64,000 nt of DNA from Polytrichum commune (Eukaryota > Streptophyta > Polytrichopsida > Polytrichales > Polytrichaceae), in contig OX485807.1 of assembly GCA_950295325.1 (NCBI GenBank), positions 14,411,001 through 14,475,000 on the forward strand, in the 5' to 3' direction. Both the position numbers and the translations under genes were made by a program. The notes below the pieces were generated by a model. The model saw nothing but the letters and a program-made list of their open reading frames with translations, searched no databases and was not told the DNA's origin. This document shows positions 34,878 through 45,069 of the stretch, piece after piece; position 1 is the first letter of the stretch; every line of letters starts with the position of its first letter.

Positions 34878-34937
34878 TAAAAATTCAAATTTTCTGCTCA
34901 CGGCTCATTGCTCACCGCTCACAAGATAGCATTCCTG
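34878..34937 (-). repeat. Right terminal inverted repeat of the 15.5-kb element
   Basis: Reverse complement of the left terminus: GCTATCTTGTGAGCGGTGAG, CAATGAGC, GTGAGCAGAAAATTTGAA. A 10-bp duplicate CCCCACCCAC follows at 34938-34947. Confidence 0.75.
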
Positions 34938-35910
34938 CCCCACCCACTACGGCTCTTTGTAAACATCCTTTAGCACATCCAAGTGCTTCTAGAAAATTTT
35001 ACCCCACAATTTCCTTGAGCCCTATATTGTGGATATAACATTCCAAGGGCAATCCATGATGCCATGTGATGGGAAATGAGCTATCACTACAAGCATCATG
35101 TGTTGTTGACACTAGTTACTTGTCATTTTGAGGTAGATTTTAGGTGTACAAGTCTAGTACAGAAATAGATCTAGACACCTAAAATTTATCTCGTTGTGGT
35201 AAAGAAGCAATTATAGCAACAACCCATCACTACAACAAAACATGTCTTTTATTCCCGCACCCATTTCACTGCATGTCTTTTATTACCATGAACAGTGAAC
35301 GGTTGAAATTGTTGAAATCCACCTTTACTGTCCTCATGACTGCGTTAACTTCGGACAGTCATGGTAGTCATGTGGGACAAGAATGTGCTTGGGAACGCAC
35401 TTGACAACGTGTTTGGGAACGTCAGAGAACGTTCATTACTACGGATAGTGAAGTGGTTGACTTCACTATGTCACTTCAAAATGTTATGTATTTTTGGGTT
35501 TAGGGTAGAATGCAGACTATGTTCTAAGTTTGTTCTAAGCTTAAGAACGCTTGTAGTTATGAGCTTGCATTTTCTAAGTTTTGCTTCAACATGCATTGAA
35601 CTTTACTTTGCACAATACTATGCACAGTAACACATTACTATCTACAGTCGTATGCGCAATAGAACATTACTTTGCACAATACCCATAGGATATTACATTT
35701 CAGATTACCAGACGTAGTAGTCCATTACTATACGCAATAAGATAGTAATATGTACTCTAGGTCATTATTTAGCATAGATGAACTTCACATTGCACGGTAG
35801 AATTTCACATCGCACGGTAGAACATTACCAATCATTATATGATTGAGATGTTTTTTTGAATTTGTTTTCAGATACCTCAGAATCCAAGATCTTGGTTACA
35901 AAGGAAGAAG

Positions 35911-38900
35911 ATGGCTTCAAACCCTAGGGCGAAGAGAGCTCGCGCCGTTGATGATGTTGGAAACTAGGATGAAGTTCGCAACAACGAAGATGATGGGGGG
36001 GGAGGAAGTAGACACGTTTGATTGGAGCAAGCCCGTGTTGATGGAAGAGGAGCGAGATTATGGTAGAGTGCGGGAGAATCCTTCCCAAAGGGATGACGGT
36101 GCATTGCACGAAGATGACGGTGTTCCAGCCAAATTGGCGCTGGAAATAGAGAAGAAGGAGCTCAAAATTATGAAAAATGAATTGGCTATGCAATCACGCC
36201 TTCACCCAGCGAGGTCGCATAGCAGCGATGAAGATTCAGACAGGATCGGCGAGGAATGGGTAGCGAGACGAAGAGAACCACACCACAACTCGCAAATGAA
36301 GGCCAAGCGGAGGGCTGCCAACAAAGCGTGTCGGGAGCAATTTGAGGAGAGAGTCCGGGATGGAAAGCAAAAATTTGTTGTAGATCTAGATGATAATAGT
36401 AATCAATTTCCCTCTCCAATTCAATGTAATCTACCTACAACAGCTGAACATGACATAAATGCATTTTTTGGTTTGTGTGTGGATTGGATCCTAGAGTAAC
36501 ACATTACTGCATACAGTAGAACAATCTAGTATCACATTACTATGAACAGTAGTACATTACTACGCCCAGTAAGGAAGTACTATATAGAGTTGTACATTAC
36601 TGCATACAGTAGAACATTCTAGTATCACATTACTATGCAGAGTAGTACATTACTACGCCCAGTAAGGAAGTACTATATAGAGTTGTACATTACTGCATAC
36701 AGTATAACATTCTACTATCAGATTACTATGCACAACATTACCTTACTAGGCACAGTAGGGATTTTCTAAGTACCTTACTACGCACAATAGGGATTTTCTA
36801 AGTTTGCATTTTCTAAGTTTGTGGATTGTTTTGCAGGTTTTTCCTCAGGTGTGTTCAGGCCACAATGGTTGAATGCTCTGCGCGGGTATTCCTGCGACTT
36901 AGATTGGAGCATTGACAACGTCAACGACCAGGACGGGACAACACTGGATAACATATATACGCGGATGCGCGAGAACTGGGAGTATCGAGGGTACGCAGGG
37001 AAACCGCGTACGCTAAGATACGAGGTATTTAAGAGTAACCTTGCACAACAGCTGAAGAGCAAAAAGGCTCAGATGAAAATGAAAATTCTGAAAGGTTTGT
37101 CCAAACCAAAAGCAATCCGGCTTGATCATTGGTGTAACATGGTCGAGCACACCCGGGATCCGAAAAAAATTGAGCAGGCAAATGTTATGAGGGAGGCACG
37201 GAAATGTGTGAAAAAAGTTTCAACATTCGGCCAGTCCGAGGGTGAGGTGCGGGCCCGGCTGGTAAGCACTTTGGCAATAGCGATACCATTTTTTAACGTT
37301 CATCGCACTAATAACTATGAAAGTAACAAATGATGTCAATTTGTTGCTCTGATTTTTACTCACTCGCTTTCTTGGTGTAGGCGTCGTGTTTGAAGAGGGA
37401 CCCCCGCCGCGAAGAGGTTGAGGAGGAGCTTGAAAGGCCCAAGAACACTTTCCGGTCAAGAGGTGGCCATCCTGCTTCTTCTACGTTGTCAAAGGGGGGG
37501 GGAGGGGTAAGCGATGCACAATGGGGTTTAGGATTATCTCCTAATGCAAGTCGCACGAGGAGTGCAAATCTTGAGGAGGTAAGGGCAGAGGTTCGGAGGT
37601 TGGATGAAAAATTCAACTTTGTTCAGAGCTCGTTTCTTGCGATGATGGCGAAGCTGGGGATCCCAGTGGAAAAAGAGGTAGGCTCACCGTCACGTTTAGG
37701 ACCCACTTGCAGTGTTGATGCAGTAAAATCCAACTCTCGTGGCCCTGTATCTCCGCTTGCACGGTCAGCCTCAAAGGAGCCGACAAGCAAGGTAATAGAG
37801 TCTACAAGTGCAGGCGATTTGCCAATCGTGGCGAGCCCGGAAACCCCCTCCGGATCCCAGAAAGCCTCTTCGGGTCATGAGGAGATTGAACAGGTATGTC
37901 ATCTAGGCGAAATCTTGTGAAATCACCTTGAACTAAACTTTACTCCACATAGTTAAGTAGAGTTTATTTCATAAAGTGAGATGTATGTGCCATAACTGGA
38001 TTTGTTTGCTATAAGCAGTCAACGGGTTTATTAGGTGTATTAATGGATTTCGTTTGTTCTTGTCCACATTACTATTGGCAGTAATGACCGCAATGTAATT
38101 CACAGTGACATGACTGGTAGCAATTTCATAATATGACCAGGCTACCATATATGGCCTTATGTATGTGCTGTCCTAAATCATAACTGTTGTGCATATGTCT
38201 AATGTGCGAACTGGAATTTGACATTCACAGGTAAAAGAGGTTTCCAGCGGTGCAGTTCGACCAGTTCGGGCGCCATCGAGTAGCCAAGGCATGAGTGCGC
38301 ATAGTGGGGATGCCAAAAAAGATAGTGCCCCTAAACAGAAGCGTGCACGACTGACTGAAGGCGAGAAGTTGACATTGGAGGCTCTGCCAATTTTAAAGAA
38401 AGACGATGTTGTAGAGAAACTGAGAAGTAGCCCATTAAAGAACAAACAGGTGGTAGAAAAACGCCGAGCGGATAAACCTCCCCTTGCCACCAAGGCTTCG
38501 AAGAAGACCAAACCCTGGATGGAATTGGTACGCACTTGCTAGGAAACATGCAATTCAATGTTGTTGTTGAATTCATAACCTTGCCCTAATGTAATCCAAA
38601 CACTAACATGTGGTTGTTGCACTTGTCTAGGCCCCGGACAATGTGGTTCACATCTGTGGTTATGAAGAGGAAGACTTGAAGACGACATTCATTGGAAAGG
38701 GTATTATGCATAACTTGGAGGGTGGGAGGTGCCACAATAAGGTGATTGGCGAAGGCTACATATCTCTCACATTTACGGAGACATATAAGGATGACTATCC
38801 CCTATGCGTTCCCCTCATTGACGACAACCCTCCAATCACTACGATTGGCAAGGCAAAAGGCCACTATGTGATTTGGCCAAATGATTGTGTTAGGTTGTAT

Positions 38901-38912
38901 GCTCCTGTGTGA
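35911..38912 (+). pseudogene. CACTA accessory (TNP1/En-Spm-like) protein gene, two lesions
   Basis: Exons: 35911-36470, 36837-37261, 37381-37893, 38231-38527, 38631-38912; all use GT-AG and join in phase. The start reads MASNPRAKRARAVDDVGN and hits TAG at 35965-35967; the frame then shifts at a G8 run (35995-36002) and continues as EEVDTFDWSKPVLMEEE. Exon 2 carries KGLSKPKAIRLDHWCNMVEH and AREARKCVKK-type basic helices, as in plant En/Spm-related proteins. Exon 3 has an RRLDEKFNFVQSSF coiled coil. The last exon (GKGIMHNLEGGRCHNKVIGE ... HYVIWPNDCVRLY) resembles the C-terminal domain of TNP1-like proteins. Role by family: DNA binding at subterminal repeats. A stop this close to the start could be bypassed by a downstream ATG, so a shorter product cannot be excluded. 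Confidence 0.75.
36500..36720. repeat. 92-95-bp tandem repeat in intron 1 of the CACTA gene
   Basis: Two and a half copies of a unit containing ACATTACTGCATACAGTAGA, CACATTACTATG, ACATTACTACGCCCAGTAAG and GAAGTACTATATAGAGTTGT. The words overlap with the element's subterminal motif. Confidence 0.85.
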
Positions 38913-39134
38913 GTGTAGTATGGATTTGTAGAGCAATGTTGATATTCAGACTTATAGAACCTCAGAGTGTAGTATTTATGATTGCTAGTAGTGAAATTCG
39001 AAACATGAATAACATACTATTTGTATCCTTATTCATTTGGAAGTAGAACTTGTTATATTTTGACTTGCTATATTGCTATACTGAGCATGCCATTAATATC
39101 TAACTATGATGAGTTGACCTCATGTTACTAGTTG

Positions 39135-39466
39135 TACCGTAACACCATAGCAGGTTCATCACCTGGCGAACGAATATTTATTCATTTTGAAAAAATAGGG
39201 TTCGTTTGCTAAAAATAGATTTTTTTGAAATTCGTTCTTCTATTTTGAGGAAAAAAAATAATTCGTCCTGGAACAGAGTAGATGTACCGGGATGACAAAT
39301 TAAATTGATTTTTTCAACAGAGTCTGCTTCACCCAACTTTCTGGATTTTCATTCTTTTCATAATATAATTTTCCATAATTTCGTTCTTCATGGCCTGGAA
39401 TTTCTGATTTTTTTCGTTTTTTTTTTTGGAATTATTTAAGAACGAACCTGCTATGGTGTTACGGTA
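39135..39466. mobile_element. 332-bp MITE nested in the CACTA element
   Basis: The ends TACCGTAACACCATAGCAGG and, reading inward on the minus strand, the same 20 bases form a perfect 23-bp inverted repeat with TTC. If TA is counted as target duplication, the termini are CCGTAACACC. No coding capacity. The interior is A/T-homopolymer rich with repeated ATTCGTTC-like words. A TA duplication would point to a Tc1/mariner-type MITE, but this is tentative. Confidence 0.8.
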
Positions 39467-40462
39467 GTAAGTACAGTCATATGCATCCAGAATATGTCAC
39501 TTTGCAAAGCCATATAAAGTTCACTACTGGTTATACACAATAATGACATATGACAACGATCTTACTCCACAAAGTAAGCCAAATACTAATGGTTGATGCA
39601 AGAGTTACTTCACATAGTAAAGTAGGTCCACATGCCAAACAGTGAGAAATATATGCGATTGCGGGAGATGTTTACTAAAACCAGTCATATGCACTTACTA
39701 TGCCGAGTTATGGATGTTATGCATTACTGTTCGTAATTACGCTTGGCAGTGACGTGGAGAATTCAATTCGTTACACGTAAGATGACTTTGTGTAGTGAAG
39801 TGCGAATGTTGGTACACCCATATATGACTAGTTTACTCCACATAGTAAAGTAAATATTACAACGTAAAATAAGAAGTATATGTCATTGCCGGAGATGTTT
39901 ACTATAAGAAGTCACACGCATTTACTTCGTAAAGTTATGATTCTCATTTTGTATGTTTGAGATTACTAGAGGGAGTGATATGGAGACTCTTATTAATTTC
40001 ACATATATGACTTTGTGTAGTGAAGTGCAACAGTTATTACTAACTTACATGACTAGGTAACAATATCACTAGGCCTAGTTATGTGGTGACGTGTATTATC
40101 TTGCTTATATTCACGATGCATAGTGAAGTAGGACATGACTTTATGAAGTAAAGCACGCGGAGCACCTCAAACTTCACTGCCATTGGGAACGTGGCCATTG
40201 GGAACGTCTTGTCCGATATGGCTATGACCACACTTTACTGCTTGTCCGAAGCGACTGGTCGTTTTCTACGTCAGTAAAGTCTGGGTTTTCTCACTAGTAG
40301 GAATTAAAAAACCCAGTTGTAAAAGACGTGTTTTGTTGTAGTGCATGATCCTTGTAGAATATGAACTCATCAAGGAGTTTTTGCACAACACTTGCCCACA
40401 TACAAGCTTGTACTTAGAAACTTAAGTGGGAAGAAATGCAATGACAAGAAAAGTCTACATAT

Positions 40463-41044
40463 CCCGGGTATGCAATTTTTGTATTATATGGCCATGATTA
40501 TAATCATTTATAATGCATTTCAGTCTAATCTCAAGTAATATAATTTGTTTTCATGTAGGGTACTCTTGTAGCCCGTCTAACGAAGAAGCCAAAAATGTAA
40601 TTATATATAGGAAATAAATATTCCTTGAAGCATATAATTGCATTAAAAACCTTATTAAATGAGTTTTTAAATACAGGTTCCATAGGTCAAACTACCCAAC
40701 TTTTTGGGTTTTTTAATTAATTTTTTTTATCATAAATAAAATAGTGCCAATTACTTTTAGTTTTAATTGAATGCAACTACTCATGTGGATCTTTTAAAAT
40801 TATGCATAGGCATAGGTTTTAAAATAGGTGTTTTAGTTCTTTATATATATTGTGGAGTTTACAAAAAGTAAATAAGCATGCAACCCAACTTCTTCTACAT
40901 CTCATTTTATATAATTTGGTCTTCATCCAACTTTTTGGTCCTTTTATTTTTGTATAATTTGATATAATTTTTTACAAAAGTTGTCCTCTAAGCCGTTTTT
41001 AATCCAATGTCCCATGCGTATAATATGGGAGTTGCATACTTGGG
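40463..41044. mobile_element. CCCGGGTA-family element A, 582 bp, 8-bp TSD
   Basis: Left end CCCGGGTATGCAAT; right end, inverted, CCCAAGTATGCAACTCCCAT. The 8-bp CTACATAT flanks it at 40455-40462 and 41045-41052. It contains the same AGCCCGTCTAACGAAGAAGC-type block and AATTATATATAGGAAAT as element B. It is a shorter, non-coding relative of B. The 8-bp duplications suggest hAT-type integration, although these termini are not textbook hAT. Confidence 0.85.
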
Positions 41045-41592
41045 CTACATATATTAAAAGATAGTGCAAGTGATGTGCAAGTAGGAGATATTGAACAAAT
41101 AACTGTCTAAATTTTGTTTAAAATGCTATAAAATTACATTAGATTGATGGTTTTCTACAAAATTTTGTGCCCGGGTACGTAATTCCCGTATTATATGGTT
41201 TTGATTATAATCACTTATAATGCGTTTTAGTCCAATATTGAGTGATACAATTTGTTTTAATGTAGGAAACCCTTGTAGCCCTTCTAACAAGGAATCCAAA
41301 AATGTAATTATATATAGGAAATGAATATATTTTGAAGCATATAATTGCATTAAAAACCTAATTATATGAATTTTTTTAATATATGGTCAAACTGCCCAAC
41401 TTTTTGGACTTTTTAATACAATTTTAACATTGTGAATGACTTATAATTTTAATGGGAGGCAACTATTCCTGGCTTATAATTCTAATTGGAGGCAAATATT
41501 CGTGTGGATTTTTTAAAATTATGTATAGGCAACTTACTGGTCTAACTATTGGGATAGAAAACTAATGATTTGTGTTAGGATACAGTTGAGGT

Positions 41593-41916
41593 ATGTATTT
41601 TAAAGACCATATACATCATATGGTGCCCCGACTACTCAAGGGTATCATGGGGTATTTCAAAATATCATGGGTTCCCGGTTTAGGGTTAGGGCTTAGGGTC
41701 ATCCTTGGCTTAAACAAACACACGGATTGTGAGATGAAGCGTAGTGGCTCATGTAGTGGAGGTAGAGATAGGGAGAAGGAATATGTTACACCTGTAATTG
41801 CCACAATTCCTTCCAAAAGAGGGAGACCTCGAAAGGACCCTCTATCATTTGTGAATACTAATCCGACATCTACATTGAATACCCCTCTTAGACGCTCTAC
41901 AAGGTTAAAAAACTAG
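41593..41916 (+). CDS. Short AT-hook-like protein inside element B
   Basis: A 107-residue frame whose last half reads IATIPSKRGRPRKDPLSF and ends in PLRRSTRLKN. K-R-G-R-P-R-K is a canonical AT-hook (R-G-R-P core), which binds the minor groove of AT-rich DNA. The first half (GLGLGLRVILGLNKH) is of uncertain reality, so the true exon may begin later, near a splice site. It may be a remnant of a transposase-gene terminal exon or a captured host exon. Confidence 0.5.
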   Translation: MYFKDHIHHMVPRLLKGIMGYFKISWVPGLGLGLRVILGLNKHTDCEMKRSGSCSGGRDREKEYVTPVIATIPSKRGRPRKDPLSFVNTNPTSTLNTPLRRSTRLKN

Positions 41917-41965
41917 GTGTTTCAATTGTTTATATACGTTGGAGTTTTTTAAAAAAAAATATGCA

Positions 41966-42100
41966 ACCCAACTTTTTTTTCATCTCATTTATTTAATTTG
42001 GTCTTCACCCAACTTTTTTTTCATCTCATTTTATTTAAGTTGGTCTTTACCCAATTTTTTTTCATCTCAATTTATTTAATTTGGTCTTCACCCAAATTTT
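41966..42100 (+). repeat. Tandem repeat, about 43-bp unit, three copies
   Basis: Each unit reads roughly CCCAACTTTTTTTTCATCTC, ATTTATTTAATTTGG, TCTTCA; it lies inside element B near its right end. Confidence 0.85.
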
Positions 42101-42226
42101 TGATCATTTTAATTTGATATAATTTGATATAATTTGATATAATTTTTACAAAAGCTGTCCTCTAAGCCGTTTTTAATACGATGCCCCCTGCGTATAATAT
42201 GGGAGTTGCGTACCCGGGATTTTGTG

Positions 42227-43398
42227 ATGATGACCTCAAATATATAATGAATTTAAGGAACACCAAAAAAAATTCCAACTTCAAAATATTTAAGGTCATG
42301 ATTCAACCAAATCTACGTTCAAAACGAGTTTCAACCGTATGCTTTTTGAGCATCACTTTTAATGATAAATTTTGAAGATGTCAACTTGATATTCTACATT
42401 TTAGTCTTTAACACAATAATAAAGGTCATCATGAAAAAAAAATCCAATTTAAACAACACTTTGCTACTACTTTTAGATCTTTGACGCACAGAAAACATAA
42501 TTTTGGTATACTGGAGCACCATTTTAATCCACTTTCCCATCCTTGCACCCACAAGTAAGCAAAACTTTCCGGACTCCTTTGGGCTATGTGCAAAATATGC
42601 ATGGCTCACTTGCAACTATCCCTCAATGACATGCACGACATGCAAAGGGTAGAATCTTGATAGCAAGAGTAGCATATTGCGCACAACAATTAATGCACTT
42701 TAATGATGCAAATGATGCACAACTCTCCTTGATTTGTTTTGTGACACCATTTCAGGTGCCCTCGAATACAACCACCCCATCTGCCCCGAGACATTCAAGC
42801 TTTGAAGCAACATCGTCATTATCCATGCCTCCCTCAACACTCACAACACCCATTGTTGAAGATGTAAGATTATCGGATGTTGTATTGTTGATCTCCATCT
42901 CATGAAGAGCAATCATGAGTAGAATACATGTCCACAATCTTATGACATACACATGGATAACAATCCAACTAGTGTTATATATAATCGAGGCCTCATCGAC
43001 CGAAACAACAATGTCAAAACCACTAGATAATATAAGTTATTTAATCTTTTCTTCCCCCAAAGTCATGGATGTGCTCCGTCATTACCCAACCACATGCATG
43101 ACGACTCCAATGAAGTCTAGGCAAATTGGGCACACTTAAAAATTCATTCAAGAGAAATCTTGCTTTAAACTTGGTCATTGGTCTCCCATCACACAAAAGT
43201 TGAAACAAGGTTGTGTATTGAACGTTTTTTTTTATAAAAAAAGTTTAGACTCGAAAATAATGGAACCTTATGTTTGCATCGAGATGGTCGTGGGCTACCA
43301 GGTGGCATAGAGCATCATATTCTTCTTCTGTATATCTAGCAACTCGTGTTTGTAAACATGTAGTCCTTTCTACCCATTGTGAATCGAAGGACAACCTC
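42227..43398. other. Intergenic DNA, nothing recognised
   Basis: AT-rich; short frames only, with no family resemblance. The last part abuts the nested transposon cluster. Confidence 0.4.
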
Positions 43399-43406
43399 AA
43401 GGGTCC

Positions 43407-43816
43407 CACGGGGAGGTCACTCCATTGTCAAGTTGAAAACCACGTGCGAACAAAAAAAATCTACTTTTTCTAAGTTGCATCAACAAAATGGGTTAAACTT
43501 TTATCAAAAAAATTTATGAGTACATATACATGGTATATATTACATAGTAAAAATTGACAACCAAATTTGATAATTTGTTTTTTCTAGAAAACATATTGTT
43601 TCTAACTAGAATGACGCAGAATTGAACTAAAACAATTACTAGAAAAAATGGAGATGACTAAAAATTTCAAAAAAATATGAAAAAGATATTATCAATGGAT
43701 ATGTATATATAGAAAAAATATCATAATTTTAAAATTTATCTATAGCATATAATATAGGGGTAGCAAACTTTGTTCGCACGTGGTTTTCAACTTGACAATG
43801 GAGTGACCTCCCCGTG
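43407..43816. mobile_element. 410-bp MITE with CACGGGGAGGTC termini and 8-bp TSD
   Basis: Inverted termini CACGGGGAGGTCACTCCATT continue perfectly through GTCAAGTTGAAAACCACGTG and CGAACAAA (about 48 bp). AAGGGTCC flanks it at 43399-43406 and 43817-43824. The interior is AT-rich with no ORF. The 8-bp duplication fits hAT-type non-autonomous elements. Confidence 0.92.
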
Positions 43817-44202
43817 AAGGGTCCAAGTCCAACTAACTTGGAGTCCAAAACATAACACCCCTTTAATGAACCTTACTTTCATACTCAAAATTAGACCCCA
43901 ACTTGAAGCTTGGTTTTCTCAAATTCAGTGGAGTATTTTCTTGGGTTGGGACCACCAAAATTTGGTGGGAAATTAAGCAATGCCACATTTGCACCATTCG
44001 CTTCGTTCATAGCTTAAACCTGGTCCAAAATTTTTGCTCTCGACCAATAGGATCGCTCAAATTTGGAGTTTACTTGGTCTTGGACCCCATTGGAAACACC
44101 CCACCCCCTTTCCTCCCTAAAGGTAACTTTTCATTAGATCCCAAGACTAAAGAAATTTCAAAAGCAAGTGATTCTATTGTTCGAGATCTATCAAAACTTT
44201 AT

Positions 44203-44675
44203 TTTAGCAGATGTCTCCGATGTTTGGGATGCTCTGATTATTTATGCCAAGATGGCGTGGAAGAGGGTGTTGGAACGAATCAAGATCAGTAGCTTCTCAA
44301 AAGAGGCCATGTTACGGTGCTTCGACTAGACGTGGGGCGCTAGGGGGGTTCTTTGTCGGAGGCATGATCTGCACATGGATTGGAATTGGAAAAGGCATCG
44401 TAGGTAGGGTGGTGTGGCCTCCTCGGGGGTCCGGGGGTCTTGGTGGTTAGGGGGTTAGGGGGTTGTCCTTGGTGGTGGGGTGGGGGTTGTCCTTGGCGCG
44501 GTGGGTCCGGGGGTTGTCCTTGGTAGGGGTCGGGTCTTGGGTTTTTACGTGGCGGTGTTCTCACGCCCGAGGGGCCCCGCCTCCCCTATGTGAGGGCGTG
44601 TGATTTTCTTTTGTGCTATTCATTTTGGCTTTGGCCCGTTTAGCCTTCTGTCTCAAAAAAGAAAAGAAAAAAAAG
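44203..44675 (+). mobile_element. 5'-truncated LINE fragment with 13-bp TSD
   Basis: ATCAAAACTTTAT flanks the element at 44190-44202 and 44676-44688. The body starts inside the C-terminal end of an ORF (44204-44329: DVSDVWDALIIYAKMAWKRV then KISSFSKEAMLRCFD and TAG). It continues with a G-rich 3' UTR containing GGGGGTTGTCCTTGG repeats and ends in an A-rich tail (AAAAAAGAAAAGAAAAAAAAG). 5' truncation, an A-rich 3' end and a direct repeat are hallmarks of target-primed reverse transcription. Confidence 0.88.
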
Positions 44676-44703
44676 ATCAAAACTTTATACTAGGGTCTCG
44701 TTT

Positions 44704-45069
44704 GAGGGCCGGTTCACACTATGCCCAAGTCGAGAGGAGAAGCGTCACTTTTCTAGACCAAACTATGTCGAGAGGAGAAGCCTTTGGGTTGAAAAAGTAT
44801 ATTAAAATAATCCACGGCTAAAAATGTTCGGCCTCTCGACGGAAGTTTGGGTCGAGCATTTTGCTCGACCCAAATTTGGCTCGAGAGGCCGAACTCTTGG
44901 CGCCATATCTTCCTAAACGTGCCACCACCTAGGCTCTTTTGGAGGTGACGTCCTTTGGACTTCGGCCTCCAGTGTGAAGGCCGAGAGGACGGACTTTGAA
45001 CATTTATGCATTTTCATTGGTCGAAACGCTTCTCCTCTCGAAGTTTGGCCATAGTGTGAACCGGCCCTC
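44704..45069. mobile_element. Foldback element with GAGGGCCGGTTCACACTATG termini
   Basis: The terminal inverted repeat GAGGGCCGGTTCACACTATG is followed by a further AGGAGAAGCG match on both sides. A second, internal hairpin lies at 44826-44894 (GTTCGGCCTCTCGA paired with TCGAGAGGCCGAAC, inner arms around GGGTCGAGCA). No ORF. Terminal words AGGGCCG-TT-ACAC are shared with the element at 10468-11006, so they probably form one family. Confidence 0.82.

Larger units (their letters stand above)
19408..34937. mobile_element. 15.5-kb Mutator-like element with transposase and ParB/methyltransferase-like cargo
   Basis: The left end begins CAGCGACGCTATCTTGTGAG and the right end, read inward on the minus strand, begins CAGGAATGCTATCTTGTGAG. 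The match continues through GCGGTGAGCA, TGAGC and GTGAGCAGAAAATTTGAA for about 60 bases, allowing a 6-7-base difference in a GTGAGCG repeat. A 10-bp direct repeat (CCCCACCCAC) abuts both ends. Inside lie a SWIM-type transposase pseudogene (20082-23698, minus), a divergent multi-exon ParB/methyltransferase-like pseudogene (24426-34211, plus), a recurrent 20-bp palindrome, and antisense rRNA debris. Known Mutator-like elements give 8-11-bp duplications and encode MULE transposases with a C-terminal SWIM finger, so the assembly is coherent. That the cargo belonged to the ancestral element, rather than being captured, is inference. Confidence 0.78.
35228..40343. mobile_element. Complete CACTA (En/Spm) transposon, 5.1 kb, TSD CAT
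   Basis: Left terminus CACTACAACAAAACATGTCT and, read inward on the minus strand, right terminus CACTACAACAAAACACGTCT; both continue with TTTTA. The 3-bp CAT lies immediately outside at 35225-35227 and 40344-40346, the TSD length typical for CACTA elements. Subterminal regions are packed with short words such as ACATTACTATGCACAGTA and CATAGTAAAGTA in both orientations, as expected for transposase-accessory binding arrays. One five-exon gene is present (35911-38912); no TNP2-type DDE transposase is present, so the element depends on another for movement. Confidence 0.95.
41170..42218. mobile_element. CCCGGGTA-family element B, 1.05 kb, 8-bp TSD, with AT-hook ORF
   Basis: Left end CCCGGGTACGTAATTCCCGT; right end, inverted, CCCGGGTACGCAACTCCCAT. 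ATTTTGTG flanks it at 41162-41169 and 42219-42226. Subterminal blocks shared with element A include AAGCCGTTTTTAATCC-like and TATAATTTGATATAATTT. It holds one open frame (41593-41916) and a 40-bp tandem repeat. Confidence 0.88.

Noticed and set aside
44244..44564. Pro/Gly-rich frames on both strands
   Set aside because: Produced by G-rich tandem repeats in the LINE 3' UTR.
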